Source: AC-32 sp035473395
GTDB taxonomy: Bacteria; Actinomycetota; Thermoleophilia; Gaiellales; Gaiellaceae
Assembly: GCA_035473395.1 (NCBI GenBank)
Contig: DATIOF010000088.1
Span: forward strand, 1-64,000
Reading direction: 5' to 3'
DNA length: 64,000 nucleotides
Shown: positions 41,113-51,915 of the stretch, piece by piece
Layout of the letters: each line of letters begins with the position of its first letter
Position numbering within the stretch: the first letter of the stretch is position 1
Notes under the pieces: model-generated
Databases searched by the model: none
What the model saw: only the letters and a program-made list of their open reading frames with translations
What the model was told of the DNA's origin: nothing
Position numbers and translations under genes: made by a program

Positions 41113-42462
41113 ATGTCGACCGACGTCGTCACGATGGACAAGATCGTCTCGCTCTGCCGGCGGCGCGGCTTCGTCTTCCCCTCTTCCGAGATCTACGGCG
41201 GGCTCGGCTCGACGTACGACTACGGCCACTACGGCGTCCTGACGAAGAACAACATCCGCTCGCGCTGGTTCGACTCGATGGTGCAGGAGCGCGACGACAT
41301 CGTGGCGCTCGACTCCGCGGTGATCCTGAACCCGCTGGTCTGGGAGGCCTCGGGCCACGTCGAGGGGTTCACCGACCCGCTCGTCGACTGCCGCACCTGC
41401 AAGCTGCGGTTTCGCGCCGACCGGCTGGAGGACTCGCACTGCGGCCGCAAGCCGAGCAAGAAGCCCGGCGAGACGCCGGACTGCGACCTGACCGAGGCGC
41501 GGCAGTTCAACCTGATGTTCGAGACGTCGGTCGGCGCGCTCACCGAGGAAGGCTCGAAGGCGTACCTGCGACCCGAGACGGCGCAGGGGATCTTCATCAA
41601 CTTCAAGAACGTCCTCCAGCTCGCGCGCCGGCGGCCGCCGTTCGGAATCGCCCAGGTCGGCAAGTCGTTCCGCAACGAGATCACGCCCGGGAACTTTCTC
41701 TTCCGGCTGCGCGAGTTCGAGCAGATGGAGATGGAGTTCTTCGTCCCGCCCGACGACGCCGAGCGCTGGCACGCCTACTGGATCGACGCGCGGCTCGCCT
41801 GGTACCACGGGCTCGGCCTGCGCGAGTCGCACCTGCGGGTGCGCGAGCACGGGCCGGAGGAGCGCTCGCACTACTCGCTCGCCACGAGCGACATCGAGTA
41901 CCTCTACCCGATCGGCTGGTCGGAGCTCGAGGGCGTCGCGAACCGCGGCGACTACGACCTTCGCCAGCACACCGAGGCGTCGGGCACCAAGCTCGAGTAC
42001 GTCGATCAGGACGGCTCGCGCTACACGCCGTTCGTGATCGAGCCGGCGGTGTCGATCGACCGGATTCTGCTCGCGCTGCTCGTGGACGCCTACGACGAGG
42101 AGGTCGTCGAGGAGCGCGAGCGCACGGTGCTGCGATTCCATCCGGTCGTCGCGCCGGTGAAGGCCGCGATCCTGCCGCTGATCTCGAAGGAGGCCGCGGG
42201 GATGGTCGAGCCGGCGCGCAAGCTCTACGAGGAGCTCCGCCGTCACCACCTGGTCGAGTACGACGACGCCGGCAACATCGGGCGCCGCTACCGCCGGCAA
42301 GACGAGATCGGGACGCCGTGGGCGTTCACGATCGACGACGTGACGCTCGAGGACGGGACGGTCACGGTGCGCGACCGCGACTCGCTCGCGCAGGAGCGGC
42401 TGCCGCTCGAGGGCGTGCGCGCCTGGCTCGACGACGCGCTCGAGCGTCCCTGGTCTCGCTAG
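41113..42462 (+). CDS. glyQS: Glycyl-tRNA synthetase (single-chain, archaeal/eukaryal type)
   Basis: Charges tRNA-Gly. 449 aa, the homodimeric form. Motifs: RGFVFPSSEIYGGLGSTYDYGHYG at the N-terminus, LRPETAQGIFINFKNV (motif 2 region), GIAQVGKSFRNEITPGNFLFRLREFEQMEMEFF, and PFVIEPAVSIDRILLALL (motif 3) with an anticodon-binding domain after about 350. The CxxC..C zinc-like insertion (CRTC, CGRK) is present. ATG at 41113 seven bases after a -10, so nearly leaderless; the upstream open frame is rejected. Confidence 0.97.
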   Translation: MSTDVVTMDKIVSLCRRRGFVFPSSEIYGGLGSTYDYGHYGVLTKNNIRSRWFDSMVQERDDIVALDSAVILNPLVWEASGHVEGFTDPLVDCRTCKLRFRADRLEDSHCGRKPSKKPGETPDCDLTEARQFNLMFETSVGALTEEGSKAYLRPETAQGIFINFKNVLQLARRRPPFGIAQVGKSFRNEITPGNFLFRLREFEQMEMEFFVPPDDAERWHAYWIDARLAWYHGLGLRESHLRVREHGPEERSHYSLATSDIEYLYPIGWSELEGVANRGDYDLRQHTEASGTKLEYVDQDGSRYTPFVIEPAVSIDRILLALLVDAYDEEVVEERERTVLRFHPVVAPVKAAILPLISKEAAGMVEPARKLYEELRRHHLVEYDDAGNIGRRYRRQDEIGTPWAFTIDDVTLEDGTVTVRDRDSLAQERLPLEGVRAWLDDALERPWSR

Positions 42463-42529
42463 GCCCGGAAGAAATCCAGCGGCCGAGCCGTCCTGTTGGT
42501 GTCCTTTCCGTGGACGCCTGTCCGAGACA

Positions 42530-42551
42530 GCGGGCCCCTGGCCGGGCCCGC
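42530..42551 (+). terminator. Intrinsic terminator after glyQS
   Basis: Perfect 8-base stem GCGGGCCC/GGGCCCGC with a 6-base loop, followed by TCGTCTATTT. It lies between the convergent ends of glyQS and recO and could serve both. Confidence 0.7.
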
Positions 42552-42560
42552 TCGTCTATT

Positions 42561-43301
42561 TCAGGAGGCGAGCGTCCGGAGGCGGAAGCCGCCGTGGTAC
42601 TCGTACGACGCGGTGATCACGCCGAGCGCCTCGCGCGCCGCGCGTTCGCTCAGGCCGGCTTCGTGCGCCTCGGCAAGCGGCCGCTGCAGGAGGCCTTCGA
42701 TCCCGAGCAGCCCCTCGTGCGAAAGCGGTAGCGCCCCGTTCGCGCAATCGGCGCAGACCGCACCGCCGGCGCGCGGCGAGTAGCCCGCGAGCCCGGTGTC
42801 GGCGCCGCAGTCGGCGCAGCTGGTCACGTGCGGCAGGTAGCCGGAGAGCCATAGCAGCTTGAGCTGGAACGAGAGCGCCAGCGGGTCCGCCTGCGGCCTC
42901 GCGTCGGCCGGCTCGAGCTCGTCGAGCAGCTCGAGGAAGCGCGCCAGCGCCCGGAAGGCGCGCTCGTTCGCCTCCTGCTCGGGAAACAGGCGCAACATCG
43001 CCTCCGCCGCGACGAGCCCGACGTTGAGGCGGTACGGCTGCTCGCGCGCGGCATGGTGCGAGGCGAGCAGCGAGACGCCGGTGACCGTCTGCAGGTCGCC
43101 GCTGCCCTGGTGGAGCTGCAGCTCGACATGGCTGAGCGGCTCGAGGCGCGCGCCGAAGCGGGACTTCGTCTTGCGGACGCCCTTGGCGACCGCACCCACG
43201 CGCCCGCGGTCGAGCGTGTAGACGTGCAGCACCCGGTCCGCCTCGCCGAGGCGAAACGAGCGCAGCACCACCGCCTCGGTGGAATAGGAGCGGCCGGCCA
43301 T
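42561..43301 (-). CDS. recO: DNA repair protein RecO
   Basis: Mediates RecA loading with RecR in the RecFOR pathway. 246 aa. N-terminal OB fold (STEAVVLRSFRLGEADRVLHVYTLDRGRVGAVAKGVRKTKSRFG), helical middle, and a zinc finger near residues 160-190 (CADCG...CADC). ATG chosen from the family start; a -10-like TACACT lies 10 bases upstream, so the mRNA has almost no leader. Short gap to the divergent glutaredoxin gene. Confidence 0.94.
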   Translation of the reverse strand: MAGRSYSTEAVVLRSFRLGEADRVLHVYTLDRGRVGAVAKGVRKTKSRFGARLEPLSHVELQLHQGSGDLQTVTGVSLLASHHAAREQPYRLNVGLVAAEAMLRLFPEQEANERAFRALARFLELLDELEPADARPQADPLALSFQLKLLWLSGYLPHVTSCADCGADTGLAGYSPRAGGAVCADCANGALPLSHEGLLGIEGLLQRPLAEAHEAGLSERAAREALGVITASYEYHGGFRLRTLAS

Positions 43302-43347
43302 CCCGCGCTCAAGTGTAGATCCGGCCCAGGCCGGGGAACTCGCTCGC

Positions 43348-43599
43348 ATGGCCACGGTGCAGATGTACACGACCCGCTGGTGCGGCTACTGCGTCCGCGC
43401 GAAGACCTTGCTCGAGGCGCGCGGGATCGCGTTCGAGGAGATCTCGCTGGACGACGACCCCGCCTTTCGACGCCGCCTGCTCGACCTCACCGGCGGTTGG
43501 ACCGTGCCGCAGATCCTGATCGACGGCCGGCCGGTGGGCGGCTACACCGAGCTCTGGCAGCTCGACCGCAGCGGCGAGCTCGAGCGTCTCGCCGCATAG
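43348..43599 (+). CDS. Glutaredoxin-like protein
   Basis: 83 aa thioredoxin-fold redox protein. CGYC active site (about 12-15) in MYTTRWCGYCVRAKTLLEARGI, cis-Pro in TVPQILIDGRPVGGY. This matches GrxC and actinobacterial mycoredoxin-like proteins; actinobacteria use mycothiol rather than glutathione, so mycothiol-dependent reduction is plausible (inference). ATG start. A strong hairpin follows four bases after the stop. Confidence 0.92.
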   Translation: MATVQMYTTRWCGYCVRAKTLLEARGIAFEEISLDDDPAFRRRLLDLTGGWTVPQILIDGRPVGGYTELWQLDRSGELERLAA

Positions 43600-43602
43600 C
43601 GT

Positions 43603-43626
43603 GAGCGGGGCGCTTCCGCCCCGCTC
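43603..43626 (+). terminator. Hairpin terminator after the glutaredoxin gene
   Basis: Perfect 10-base stem GAGCGGGGCG/CGCCCCGCTC with CTTC loop, right after the stop. No U-tract follows, so it may need Rho or act only as an end-protecting hairpin. The remaining 75 bases to mutM hold nothing else I can recognise. Confidence 0.6.
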
Positions 43627-43701
43627 GCCGCGTCGACCCCCACTCGTCCCCGACGCAATCAGCTATCGCCGCTCGCGTCCTCTCCGAAACGCGTACGCGT
43701 A

Positions 43702-44535
43702 TCAGTTGTTCGCAACGTGCTGACAACCTGGACAGAACCAGGTGCCGCGGCCGGCGGCGCGGATCTTCTCGATCGGCCGCCCGCAGCGTTCGCACGGCTC
43801 CCCCTCGCGCCCGTAGACCTTGAACTCGTGCTGCATCCGGCCGGAGCCGCCGTCCGGCGTGCGGTAGTCGCGCAGCGTCGCGCCCTGGCGCGCGATCCCC
43901 GCGTTGAGCGCCGCGCGGATGCCTCGGTGGAGCGCGCGCAGCTCGTGCTCGCCGAGCTCGCCCGCCGGGCGTTGGGGGTGGATCCGCGCCCGCCAGAGCG
44001 CTTCGTCGGCGTAGATGTTCCCGACTCCGGCGAGCCGGCGCTGATCGAGGATCGCTGCCTTCACCGGCGCCCGGCGGCCGGCCAGCGTCTCACCCAGACG
44101 CTTGGTCGTGAACGCCTGCGCGAGCGGCTCTCGGCCCAGTCGCGCGTCGAGGTACGGCTCGGCCTCGCCAGGCTCGGCGAGCAGCCAGGTGCCGAAACGG
44201 CGGACGTCGCGATAGACCAGGGTCGTATCGTCGTCGAGCTCGACCACCGCACGCCGGTGCGGGTCGTCCTCGGAGACCTCGCCGACGTGCAGCAGACTCC
44301 CGGTCATGCGCAGGTGCACGAGGAGGGCGCGGCCGGACTCAAAGCGGATGACTAGATACTTCCCGCGGCGCGCGACGGCCTCGACCCGCTCGCCCACGAG
44401 CTCGGCGGCTACCTCGAGCGGGTCCTCAGGCCGCGTCAGGCGCGGGTCGAGGATCTCGACTCCGTCGAAGCGACGGCCGACGAGCACGGGCTCGAGGCGG
44501 CGGCGAACGGTCTCGACTTCGGGCAGCTCGGGCAC
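43702..44535 (-). CDS. mutM: Formamidopyrimidine-DNA glycosylase
   Basis: Removes 8-oxoguanine and formamidopyrimidines. 277 aa. The catalytic N-terminal Pro-Glu follows the start codon directly (PELPEVETVRRRL). NIYADEALW, the helix-two-turn-helix region, and a C-terminal zinc finger CERCG...CPGC are complete. GTG at 44535 is required by the catalytic Pro; the upstream open frame is shadow. Confidence 0.97.
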   Translation of the reverse strand: MPELPEVETVRRRLEPVLVGRRFDGVEILDPRLTRPEDPLEVAAELVGERVEAVARRGKYLVIRFESGRALLVHLRMTGSLLHVGEVSEDDPHRRAVVELDDDTTLVYRDVRRFGTWLLAEPGEAEPYLDARLGREPLAQAFTTKRLGETLAGRRAPVKAAILDQRRLAGVGNIYADEALWRARIHPQRPAGELGEHELRALHRGIRAALNAGIARQGATLRDYRTPDGGSGRMQHEFKVYGREGEPCERCGRPIEKIRAAGRGTWFCPGCQHVANN

Positions 44536-44558
44536 GCCGCCAGCGTAATCCGGGCGGC

Positions 44559-45853
<1,295 letters not shown>

Positions 45854-45857
<4 letters not shown>

Positions 45858-46567
45858 GGGCGGGCGACGAACACGGTCGTCCTCGTCCGGGAACGGAAGG
45901 GGGCCTCGACGCTCGGCAGGGGCCGCGCCACAGCGTCGGCGAAGTACGTCGACTCGACGTAGCCGTGCACGTCGGTTTCGTCGGGGAAGACGAGGGCCGC
46001 ATCGACGTCCTGCCGCTCGACCGTCGCAAAGTGGCGGCGTAGGAGCTGCTCGCCGTTCTCGCGCGAGAACTCGCGTAGCGGCAAGCCGAAGCCGACGAGC
46101 TCCCAGACGTCCGCCATGTGCTCCGCGCCGATCGTCGTGGCGACGAGCGTCCCGTCGTCTTCGAGGACGCGCCGGAGCTCGCCGAGCGCCCGGTCGACAT
46201 CGGGCACGTGGTAGAGCATCCAGTTTGCAGCCACGCAGTCGAACTCCGCGTCGGCGAACGCCAGCGCTTCCACATCGGCGACGCGCGCGTCCAGGCCACG
46301 TGCCAACGCAAGCTCGACCATGCGCGGCGAGAGGTCGGTCGCCACGACTTCGGCATTCGTCCGTTCGGCGACCGCCGCGGCGAACTCGCCCATGCCGCAC
46401 CCGACCTCGAGCAGCCTGCGCGGCCGTGCCTGGACCACCGCCTCCACCGCAATATCGAAGGCGTTCGTGCCCTCGAGGAACCGGGCCTGCGCATCGCGCC
46501 GGGTCGCCAGCCCGTCTTCGGTCGCGTACTGCCGCTGCACCAGCTCGGGATCGTTGAGTCGCATCAT
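45854..46567 (-). CDS. SAM-dependent methyltransferase between deoB and deoA
   Basis: 237 aa class I methyltransferase: LLEVGCGMGEFAAAVAERTNAEVVATDLSPRMVELA, VADVEALAFADAEFDCVAANWMLYHVPDVDRALGELRRVLEDDGTLVATTIG. Substrate unknown. ATG at 46567 or at 46564 (ATGATG); the first overlaps the VOC stop as ATGA. Sits inside the deo chain without obvious link to nucleoside breakdown. Confidence 0.85.
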
Positions 46568-46902
46568 TTCGCTTCGAAGAGCTCGATCGGGTTGCCCCAC
46601 GGATCTTCGACGAGGCGCCAGCTTCCCGCCGGCCCATCGACCCGCTCGCCACGCGCGGTCAGCCCTGCGGCCGCCTCCTCCAGCTCCGGCACGTCGAGCA
46701 CGATCCTGTTCCAACCGCCCGGCACGGCTCCTGCCTGCCCCCTGCCCGAGCTGCCCGGCCCGCTCAGCCAGAGCTCGAGATCGCCGCGGTGCATGGTCGT
46801 CACCGGGCCGAAGGTCTTCCCCACGCCAAAGCCCAGCCGCTCGCTGTAGAAGCGGACGGCCTCGTCGAGATCGTCCACGAGATACCGAGCGACCGCGCTC
46901 AC
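46564..46902 (-). CDS. Small VOC (glyoxalase-fold) protein
   Basis: 112 aa, one vicinal-oxygen-chelate module (ARYLVDDLDEAVRFYSERLGF ... DPWGNPIELFEAK). The usual metal positions are only partly kept, so binding or resistance roles are as likely as catalysis. GTG overlaps the deoB stop as GTGA; the gene is coupled to deoB and the methyltransferase. Confidence 0.82.
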   Translation of the reverse strand: MSAVARYLVDDLDEAVRFYSERLGFGVGKTFGPVTTMHRGDLELWLSGPGSSGRGQAGAVPGGWNRIVLDVPELEEAAAGLTARGERVDGPAGSWRLVEDPWGNPIELFEAK

Positions 46903-48065
46903 GGCTCGAGAATCGGCTCCCCGGGCAGCCCGCGCCCGGGCTTGTCGCCGAGCCAGGCGTTGACCGTCGCGCCGACGTCCGAGAACACGCCGTCCTCGTA
47001 GATCCGCCCTGCCGCGTTGCGACCGTGGACGTAGGCGAGCAGGAGCGCGTGCTCGCGCGAGTGGTCGGTGGACGGCGTGGTCGGGTCGCAGCCGTGGTCG
47101 GAGGTGAGGATCAGGAGATCGCCGTCGCGCAAGACGTCGAGCAGGTCGGGCAGGCGGCGGTCGAAGTCCTGCAGGCAGCGGTGGAAGTTGACCGGGTCGT
47201 TTCGATGGCCCCAGAGCATGTCGGTCTCGACGAGGTTCACGAAGATCAGCCCCTCGTCGACCTCGCGCAGCAGCGCCTCGGTCTGCACGATCCCGTCGAT
47301 GTTCGACTGCGTCGGCTGGGACGTGTCGATGTCCTGGCCGGCGAAGATGTCGCCGATCTTGCCGACGCCGTGAACGGTCTTGCCGGAGTCGCGCACCAGC
47401 GTCAGGTAGTTCGGGCGCTTCGGCTGCAGCGAGAAGTCGTGCCGGTTCGCCGTCCGCTCATAGTGGCCGGGCTCGCCGACGAACGGCCGCGCGATCACAC
47501 GCCCCACCCCGTGCTTGCCGGTCAGGATCTGGCGCGCGATCCGGCAGCCCTCGTACAGCTCCTCGAGCGGGATCGTCTCCTCGTGCGCTGCAATCTGGAA
47601 GACGGAATCCGCCGACGTGTAGACGATCCACTTGCCCGTACGCTGATGCTCCTCGCCGAGCTCCTGGATGATCTCCGTGCCCGAGGCCGCCTTGTTGCCG
47701 AGCACGCCGCGGCCGGTGCGGTGCATGAACGGGTCGATCACGTCGTGCGGGAAGCCCTGCGGGTAGGTCGGGAACGCCGTCTCCGTGACGACGCCCATCA
47801 GCTCCCAGTGGCCCGCTGTCGTGTCCTTGCCCTTCGAGCGCTCCAGCAGGCGGCCCGCGACGGCCGGGGCGCCCGGCTGGGGAGGGCAGCCCTCGAGCGG
47901 CTCGATGTTCCCGAGCCCGAGCGCCTCGAGGTTTGGCAGGTCGAGACCGCCCACGGCGCGCGCGACATTGCCGAGCGTGTCGGAGCCCTCGTCACCGTAT
48001 GCAGCGGCATCCGGAAGCGCTCCCGCGCCCACGGCGTCCAGCACGATCACGCAAGCGCGCGGCAC
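46899..48065 (-). CDS. deoB: Phosphopentomutase
   Basis: Interconverts (deoxy)ribose 1- and 5-phosphate, linking nucleoside phosphorolysis to central metabolism. 388 aa of the alkaline phosphatase superfamily: VIVLDAVGAGALPDAAAYGDEGSDTLGN at the start, DTTAGHWELMG, the phosphothreonine region, and LLILTSDHGCDPTTPSTDHSREH with metal ligands. GTG start six bases after TAGAAT, so leaderless. First gene of the deoB-VOC-methyltransferase-deoA unit. Confidence 0.96.
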   Translation of the reverse strand: MPRACVIVLDAVGAGALPDAAAYGDEGSDTLGNVARAVGGLDLPNLEALGLGNIEPLEGCPPQPGAPAVAGRLLERSKGKDTTAGHWELMGVVTETAFPTYPQGFPHDVIDPFMHRTGRGVLGNKAASGTEIIQELGEEHQRTGKWIVYTSADSVFQIAAHEETIPLEELYEGCRIARQILTGKHGVGRVIARPFVGEPGHYERTANRHDFSLQPKRPNYLTLVRDSGKTVHGVGKIGDIFAGQDIDTSQPTQSNIDGIVQTEALLREVDEGLIFVNLVETDMLWGHRNDPVNFHRCLQDFDRRLPDLLDVLRDGDLLILTSDHGCDPTTPSTDHSREHALLLAYVHGRNAAGRIYEDGVFSDVGATVNAWLGDKPGRGLPGEPILEP

Positions 48066-48070
48066 GCGGC

Positions 48071-48077
48071 TATTCTA
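48071..48077. promoter_or_regulatory. Symmetric -10 element between deoB and the 35-residue ORF
   Basis: TATTCTA reads as TATTCT rightward (9 bases before the small ATG) and TAGAAT leftward (6 bases before the deoB GTG). Both are good -10 hexamers; no clear -35. Confidence 0.6.
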
Positions 48078-48085
48078 GGGCGGTA

Positions 48086-48193
48086 ATGGACGTCGTCCTC
48101 GGACTGCTCGGCCTGCTGGTCTTCATCGTGTGCGTGATCGCACTCGCCGCCGCGACGACCTGGGTCGTCGTGCGCATCAGCCCGGCCAAGTAG
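48086..48193 (+). CDS. 35-residue single-helix membrane protein
   Basis: ATG at 48086 to TAG at 48193. Nearly the whole product is one hydrophobic helix (VVLGLLGLLVFIVCVIALAA), ending in a short basic tail RISPAK. It sits between deoB and ald with a good -10 nine bases upstream, in a spot where nothing else would explain the conserved-looking frame. No family known. Could be a membrane peptide; a chance ORF is possible because hydrophobic reading frames are common. Confidence 0.5.
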   Translation: MDVVLGLLGLLVFIVCVIALAAATTWVVVRISPAK

Positions 48194-48199
48194 CCCGCC

Positions 48200-49324
<1,125 letters not shown>

Positions 49325-49395
49325 CGAGGCGAAAACCCTAGCTTCTCGGCGGCCGCACAAGCTGTGGAAGAACCGGCACACCTCCGGCACGGAGC

Positions 49396-49458
49396 GTCAC
49401 AGACACGCGCGCCGACCCTGGATACGCTCGCCTCGGGGAGGAGGCCGGGCGAACCGTA
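49396..49458 (+). promoter_or_regulatory. Promoter-like repeat B with conserved leader
   Basis: CAGACA (49400-49405), 17-base spacer, TACGCT (49423-49428), then the same 24-base leader as copy A (49435-49458), continuing into a small CCGTA/TACGG palindrome. It points rightward into the end of the convergent-strand DUF3866 gene. Read leftward it is the ald upstream region. Confidence 0.5.
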
Positions 49459-49464
49459 GTACGG

Positions 49465-50403
49465 CTAGGCGTCGCCCGCGAGCTTGCGAGCGGCCACGCC
49501 TGCGGCGTAGGCCGCGGCGAAGAATGCCGGGTCTTCGTCGGGCCCACGACCCATGTGCGACAGCGGCAGGCCGGCGGTGGCGTCGCGCCAGCCGTCTCCG
49601 TCCTCGCCCACGACCGCGTCGCCCCGGACGAGCGCGAGCACCGCCTCGGTGTGATGACTAACGCCACGGTGCCGCTCACGCTCGTCGGCGCCGGACGCGC
49701 GCACCGCGATCACCGGCAGGCCCCCAAGCGCGAGCGCGGCGTTCGCGGCCTCCGCGGCAGCGAGCCCGCCATGCCCGAAGCGACTGCCGGTGCCGACGAT
49801 CCCGGGCCCGATCGCGCAGACCGCCACGTCGTGCTCCAGCCGCGCCCACGCGAGCGCCGACGCGACGGAGACGCTCTGCGCGTCGGCGTCGAAGCACGGC
49901 GCGACCGCGATGGTGGACGCCACGAGCCCGCGCTTCTGCAACGCTCGAACCGCATCCGAGAGCGAGACGGGCAGCGCGCCCCCGCCCAGCTGGACGTACG
50001 CGACGCGCAGACCGTCGAGCGCGGCGCAGACGGGTACGACCTGGCTGTGCAGCGAACAGCAGACGACGGGCATGCCGCCGAGCCCGTCGGCGAGCTCACC
50101 CGCCTCCTCCACGTGAACACGAGCGTGTTGCACCGGCGTGTACGGCAGCGCCATCACGTGCGCGCCCTCCTCGGCCGCTAGCTCGAGCCCTCGCGTCAGG
50201 TTCGCGTAGAGCACGTCGAAGCCGCCGGAGCCGAGCTCCAGCTCGCGCGCCTGCACGTTGACGAGCACCTCGTCGTCGAGCTCGACCGGCCCGGTCAGCG
50301 AGGGGTAGGCGACGCACGCGACTCCGTCCACCTCGAGCCTGACGAGCGCGTCGTCCCGCTCGGTGATCGCCGTCACCCGCCCGCGGCGCAGGCTAAGCGG
50401 CAT
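49465..50403 (-). CDS. DUF3866 family protein
   Basis: 312 aa. I recognise the DUF3866 family common in actinobacteria, often beside the M20 peptidase and ald. The N-terminal third looks like a small beta domain, the rest is alpha/beta with ALPYTPVQHARVHVEE, MPVVCCSLHSQVVPVCAAL, VCAIGPGIVGTGSRFGHGGLAAAEAANAA and HRGVSHHTEAVL. The Cys, His and Gly-rich loops suggest an enzyme or a nucleotide/metal binder, but no reaction is known. ATG overlaps the upstream stop by 11 bases. Confidence 0.82.
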   Translation of the reverse strand: MPLSLRRGRVTAITERDDALVRLEVDGVACVAYPSLTGPVELDDEVLVNVQARELELGSGGFDVLYANLTRGLELAAEEGAHVMALPYTPVQHARVHVEEAGELADGLGGMPVVCCSLHSQVVPVCAALDGLRVAYVQLGGGALPVSLSDAVRALQKRGLVASTIAVAPCFDADAQSVSVASALAWARLEHDVAVCAIGPGIVGTGSRFGHGGLAAAEAANAALALGGLPVIAVRASGADERERHRGVSHHTEAVLALVRGDAVVGEDGDGWRDATAGLPLSHMGRGPDEDPAFFAAAYAAGVAARKLAGDA

Positions 50404-51526
50404 CGCCCGCCGCCGCGACGAGGGCCAGCGTCACGTCGACCATCTCGTGCAGGTCGGCGACCGCGATCCGCTCGTCCGGCGTGTGGATGTCGGTCATGCC
50501 GTTGGCGAGGTTGACGCACTGCAGGCCTCGTTCGTTGAAGACGTTCGCATCCGCGCCACCGCCCGAGAAGATGTACGCCGGTTCGCGTCCCACGCGCTCG
50601 AGCGCCGAGGCCGCGAGTCGAACGGCGAGGTCGTCCTGGCGGAAGCGGTAACCGCGCGAGAGGCCCGAGACCTGCGTCTCGACCTCGCTTTCCTCGAGGC
50701 TCGCGGCGAAGGTGACCGTGTCGACCATCTCGCGGATCAGGTCGGCCAGCTTGCGCTCGTCGTGGCTGCGTGCCTCGGCGGCGAACTCGCACCACTCGGG
50801 CACCACGTTCCGGGCCGTGCCTCCCGAGATCCGGCCGACGTTGGCCGAGGTCTCCTCGTCGAGCCGGCCGAGCCGAAGATCCGCGATCGCGCGCGCCGCG
50901 GCCGCGATCGCGGAGCGGCCCTCCTCCGGATACATGCCCGCGTGCGCCGCGCGGCCGTGGAAACGAACGTCGAGCTTCTGCTGGTGCGGCGCGCCGAGGA
51001 CGATCTCGCCGATGGGGCCCGCGTGGTCGTAGACGTAGCCGACCTTCGCCGCGAGCCGCGACTCGTCGAACGCCGCCGCGCCGAGCAGGCCGACCTCCTC
51101 CTTCGGCGTGAAGAGCAGCTCCACGCCGGCATGCTCCCGGCCTTCCTCGACGAGGCGAGCCGTCGCCTCGAGCATCGCCGCCACCGCCGACTTGTCGTCG
51201 GCGCCGAGGATCGTGCCCGCGCCGTTGCGAACGACCTCGTCCTCGCCGACAACCGGCTCGATCGCCGCCTCGGGCGGGACGGTGTCGAGGTGGGCGCAGA
51301 AGAACACCCGCTCGCCCTCAGCCGAGCCCTCGAGCCGGCAATAGATGTTCCCCATCGTCGAGCCGACCACGGCCCCCGCCCCGTCTTCATCGGCCTCGAG
51401 CCCGAGCGCCGAGAGGTAGTCGTGCACCCGGTCGGCGACCGCCCGTTCCTCGCCCGGCGGGCTCGGCAGCGCCGCCAGCTCGACGAAGAGCGCGAGGACG
51501 TCTGGTGCCCACTCCGGCCTGGCCAC
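50393..51526 (-). CDS. M20-family metallopeptidase (PepT-like)
   Basis: 377 aa dizinc aminopeptidase/deacylase fold. Metal-binding FFCAHLDTVPP, LGADDKSAVAAMLEA, FTPKEEVGLLGAAAFD (catalytic Glu-Glu) and the terminal GMTDIHTPDERIAVADLHEMVD are complete; a lid domain lies between about 180 and 290. Tripeptidase T or a related dipeptidase. GTG start exactly six bases after TACGAT, a leaderless arrangement. Coupled to the DUF3866 gene. Confidence 0.92.
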   Translation of the reverse strand: MARPEWAPDVLALFVELAALPSPPGEERAVADRVHDYLSALGLEADEDGAGAVVGSTMGNIYCRLEGSAEGERVFFCAHLDTVPPEAAIEPVVGEDEVVRNGAGTILGADDKSAVAAMLEATARLVEEGREHAGVELLFTPKEEVGLLGAAAFDESRLAAKVGYVYDHAGPIGEIVLGAPHQQKLDVRFHGRAAHAGMYPEEGRSAIAAAARAIADLRLGRLDEETSANVGRISGGTARNVVPEWCEFAAEARSHDERKLADLIREMVDTVTFAASLEESEVETQVSGLSRGYRFRQDDLAVRLAASALERVGREPAYIFSGGGADANVFNERGLQCVNLANGMTDIHTPDERIAVADLHEMVDVTLALVAAAGDAA

Positions 51527-51561
51527 TAGGCGATCGTAGACGGGCGCGGTACATTCACCGC

Positions 51562-51915
51562 ATGAGCACCTCCGAGCCGCTCGTCCAGAGCGTCCTCCTA
51601 GGCGAGGCGGTCGAGCACGCGCCGGTGGCGATCCTCGTCGCCGACGACGAGATGCGCTACGTCGCCGCCAACGCCACCGCGTGCCAGCTGCTCGGGTACA
51701 CGCGCGAAGAGTTGCTCCAACTCCGCGTCACGGACATCGCGCAGTACCCCGAGGCGGAAGGCGAGTTCGAGGCGATGATCGCGACCGGCGAGCTGATCGG
51801 CCGCACCACCGTGCGGGGCAGGGACGGCACCATCCGCAGCCTCCGCCACCGCTCGGCGGAGACGAAGATCGCCGGCCTCACGTACTACGTGGCCGTGCTC
51901 TGGCCCGACAGCTAG
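51562..51915 (+). CDS. Stand-alone PAS-domain protein
   Basis: 117 aa, essentially one PAS domain: EHAPVAILVADDEMRYVAANATACQLLGYTREELLQLRVTDIA, then a typical strand-rich second half. No output domain; it may sense redox or a ligand and act through partner proteins. TACATT sits exactly six bases upstream of the ATG, so leaderless. The upstream open frame is rejected. Stop interlocks with pyrG as CTAG. Confidence 0.85.
   Translation: MSTSEPLVQSVLLGEAVEHAPVAILVADDEMRYVAANATACQLLGYTREELLQLRVTDIAQYPEAEGEFEAMIATGELIGRTTVRGRDGTIRSLRHRSAETKIAGLTYYVAVLWPDS

Noticed and set aside
42463..42560. T-box or other riboswitch near glyQS
   Set aside because: glyQS has almost no leader; the downstream hairpin is a terminator.
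43680..43700. ACGCGTACGCGT palindrome before mutM
   Set aside because: Short restriction-site-like palindrome without partner copies or promoter context.
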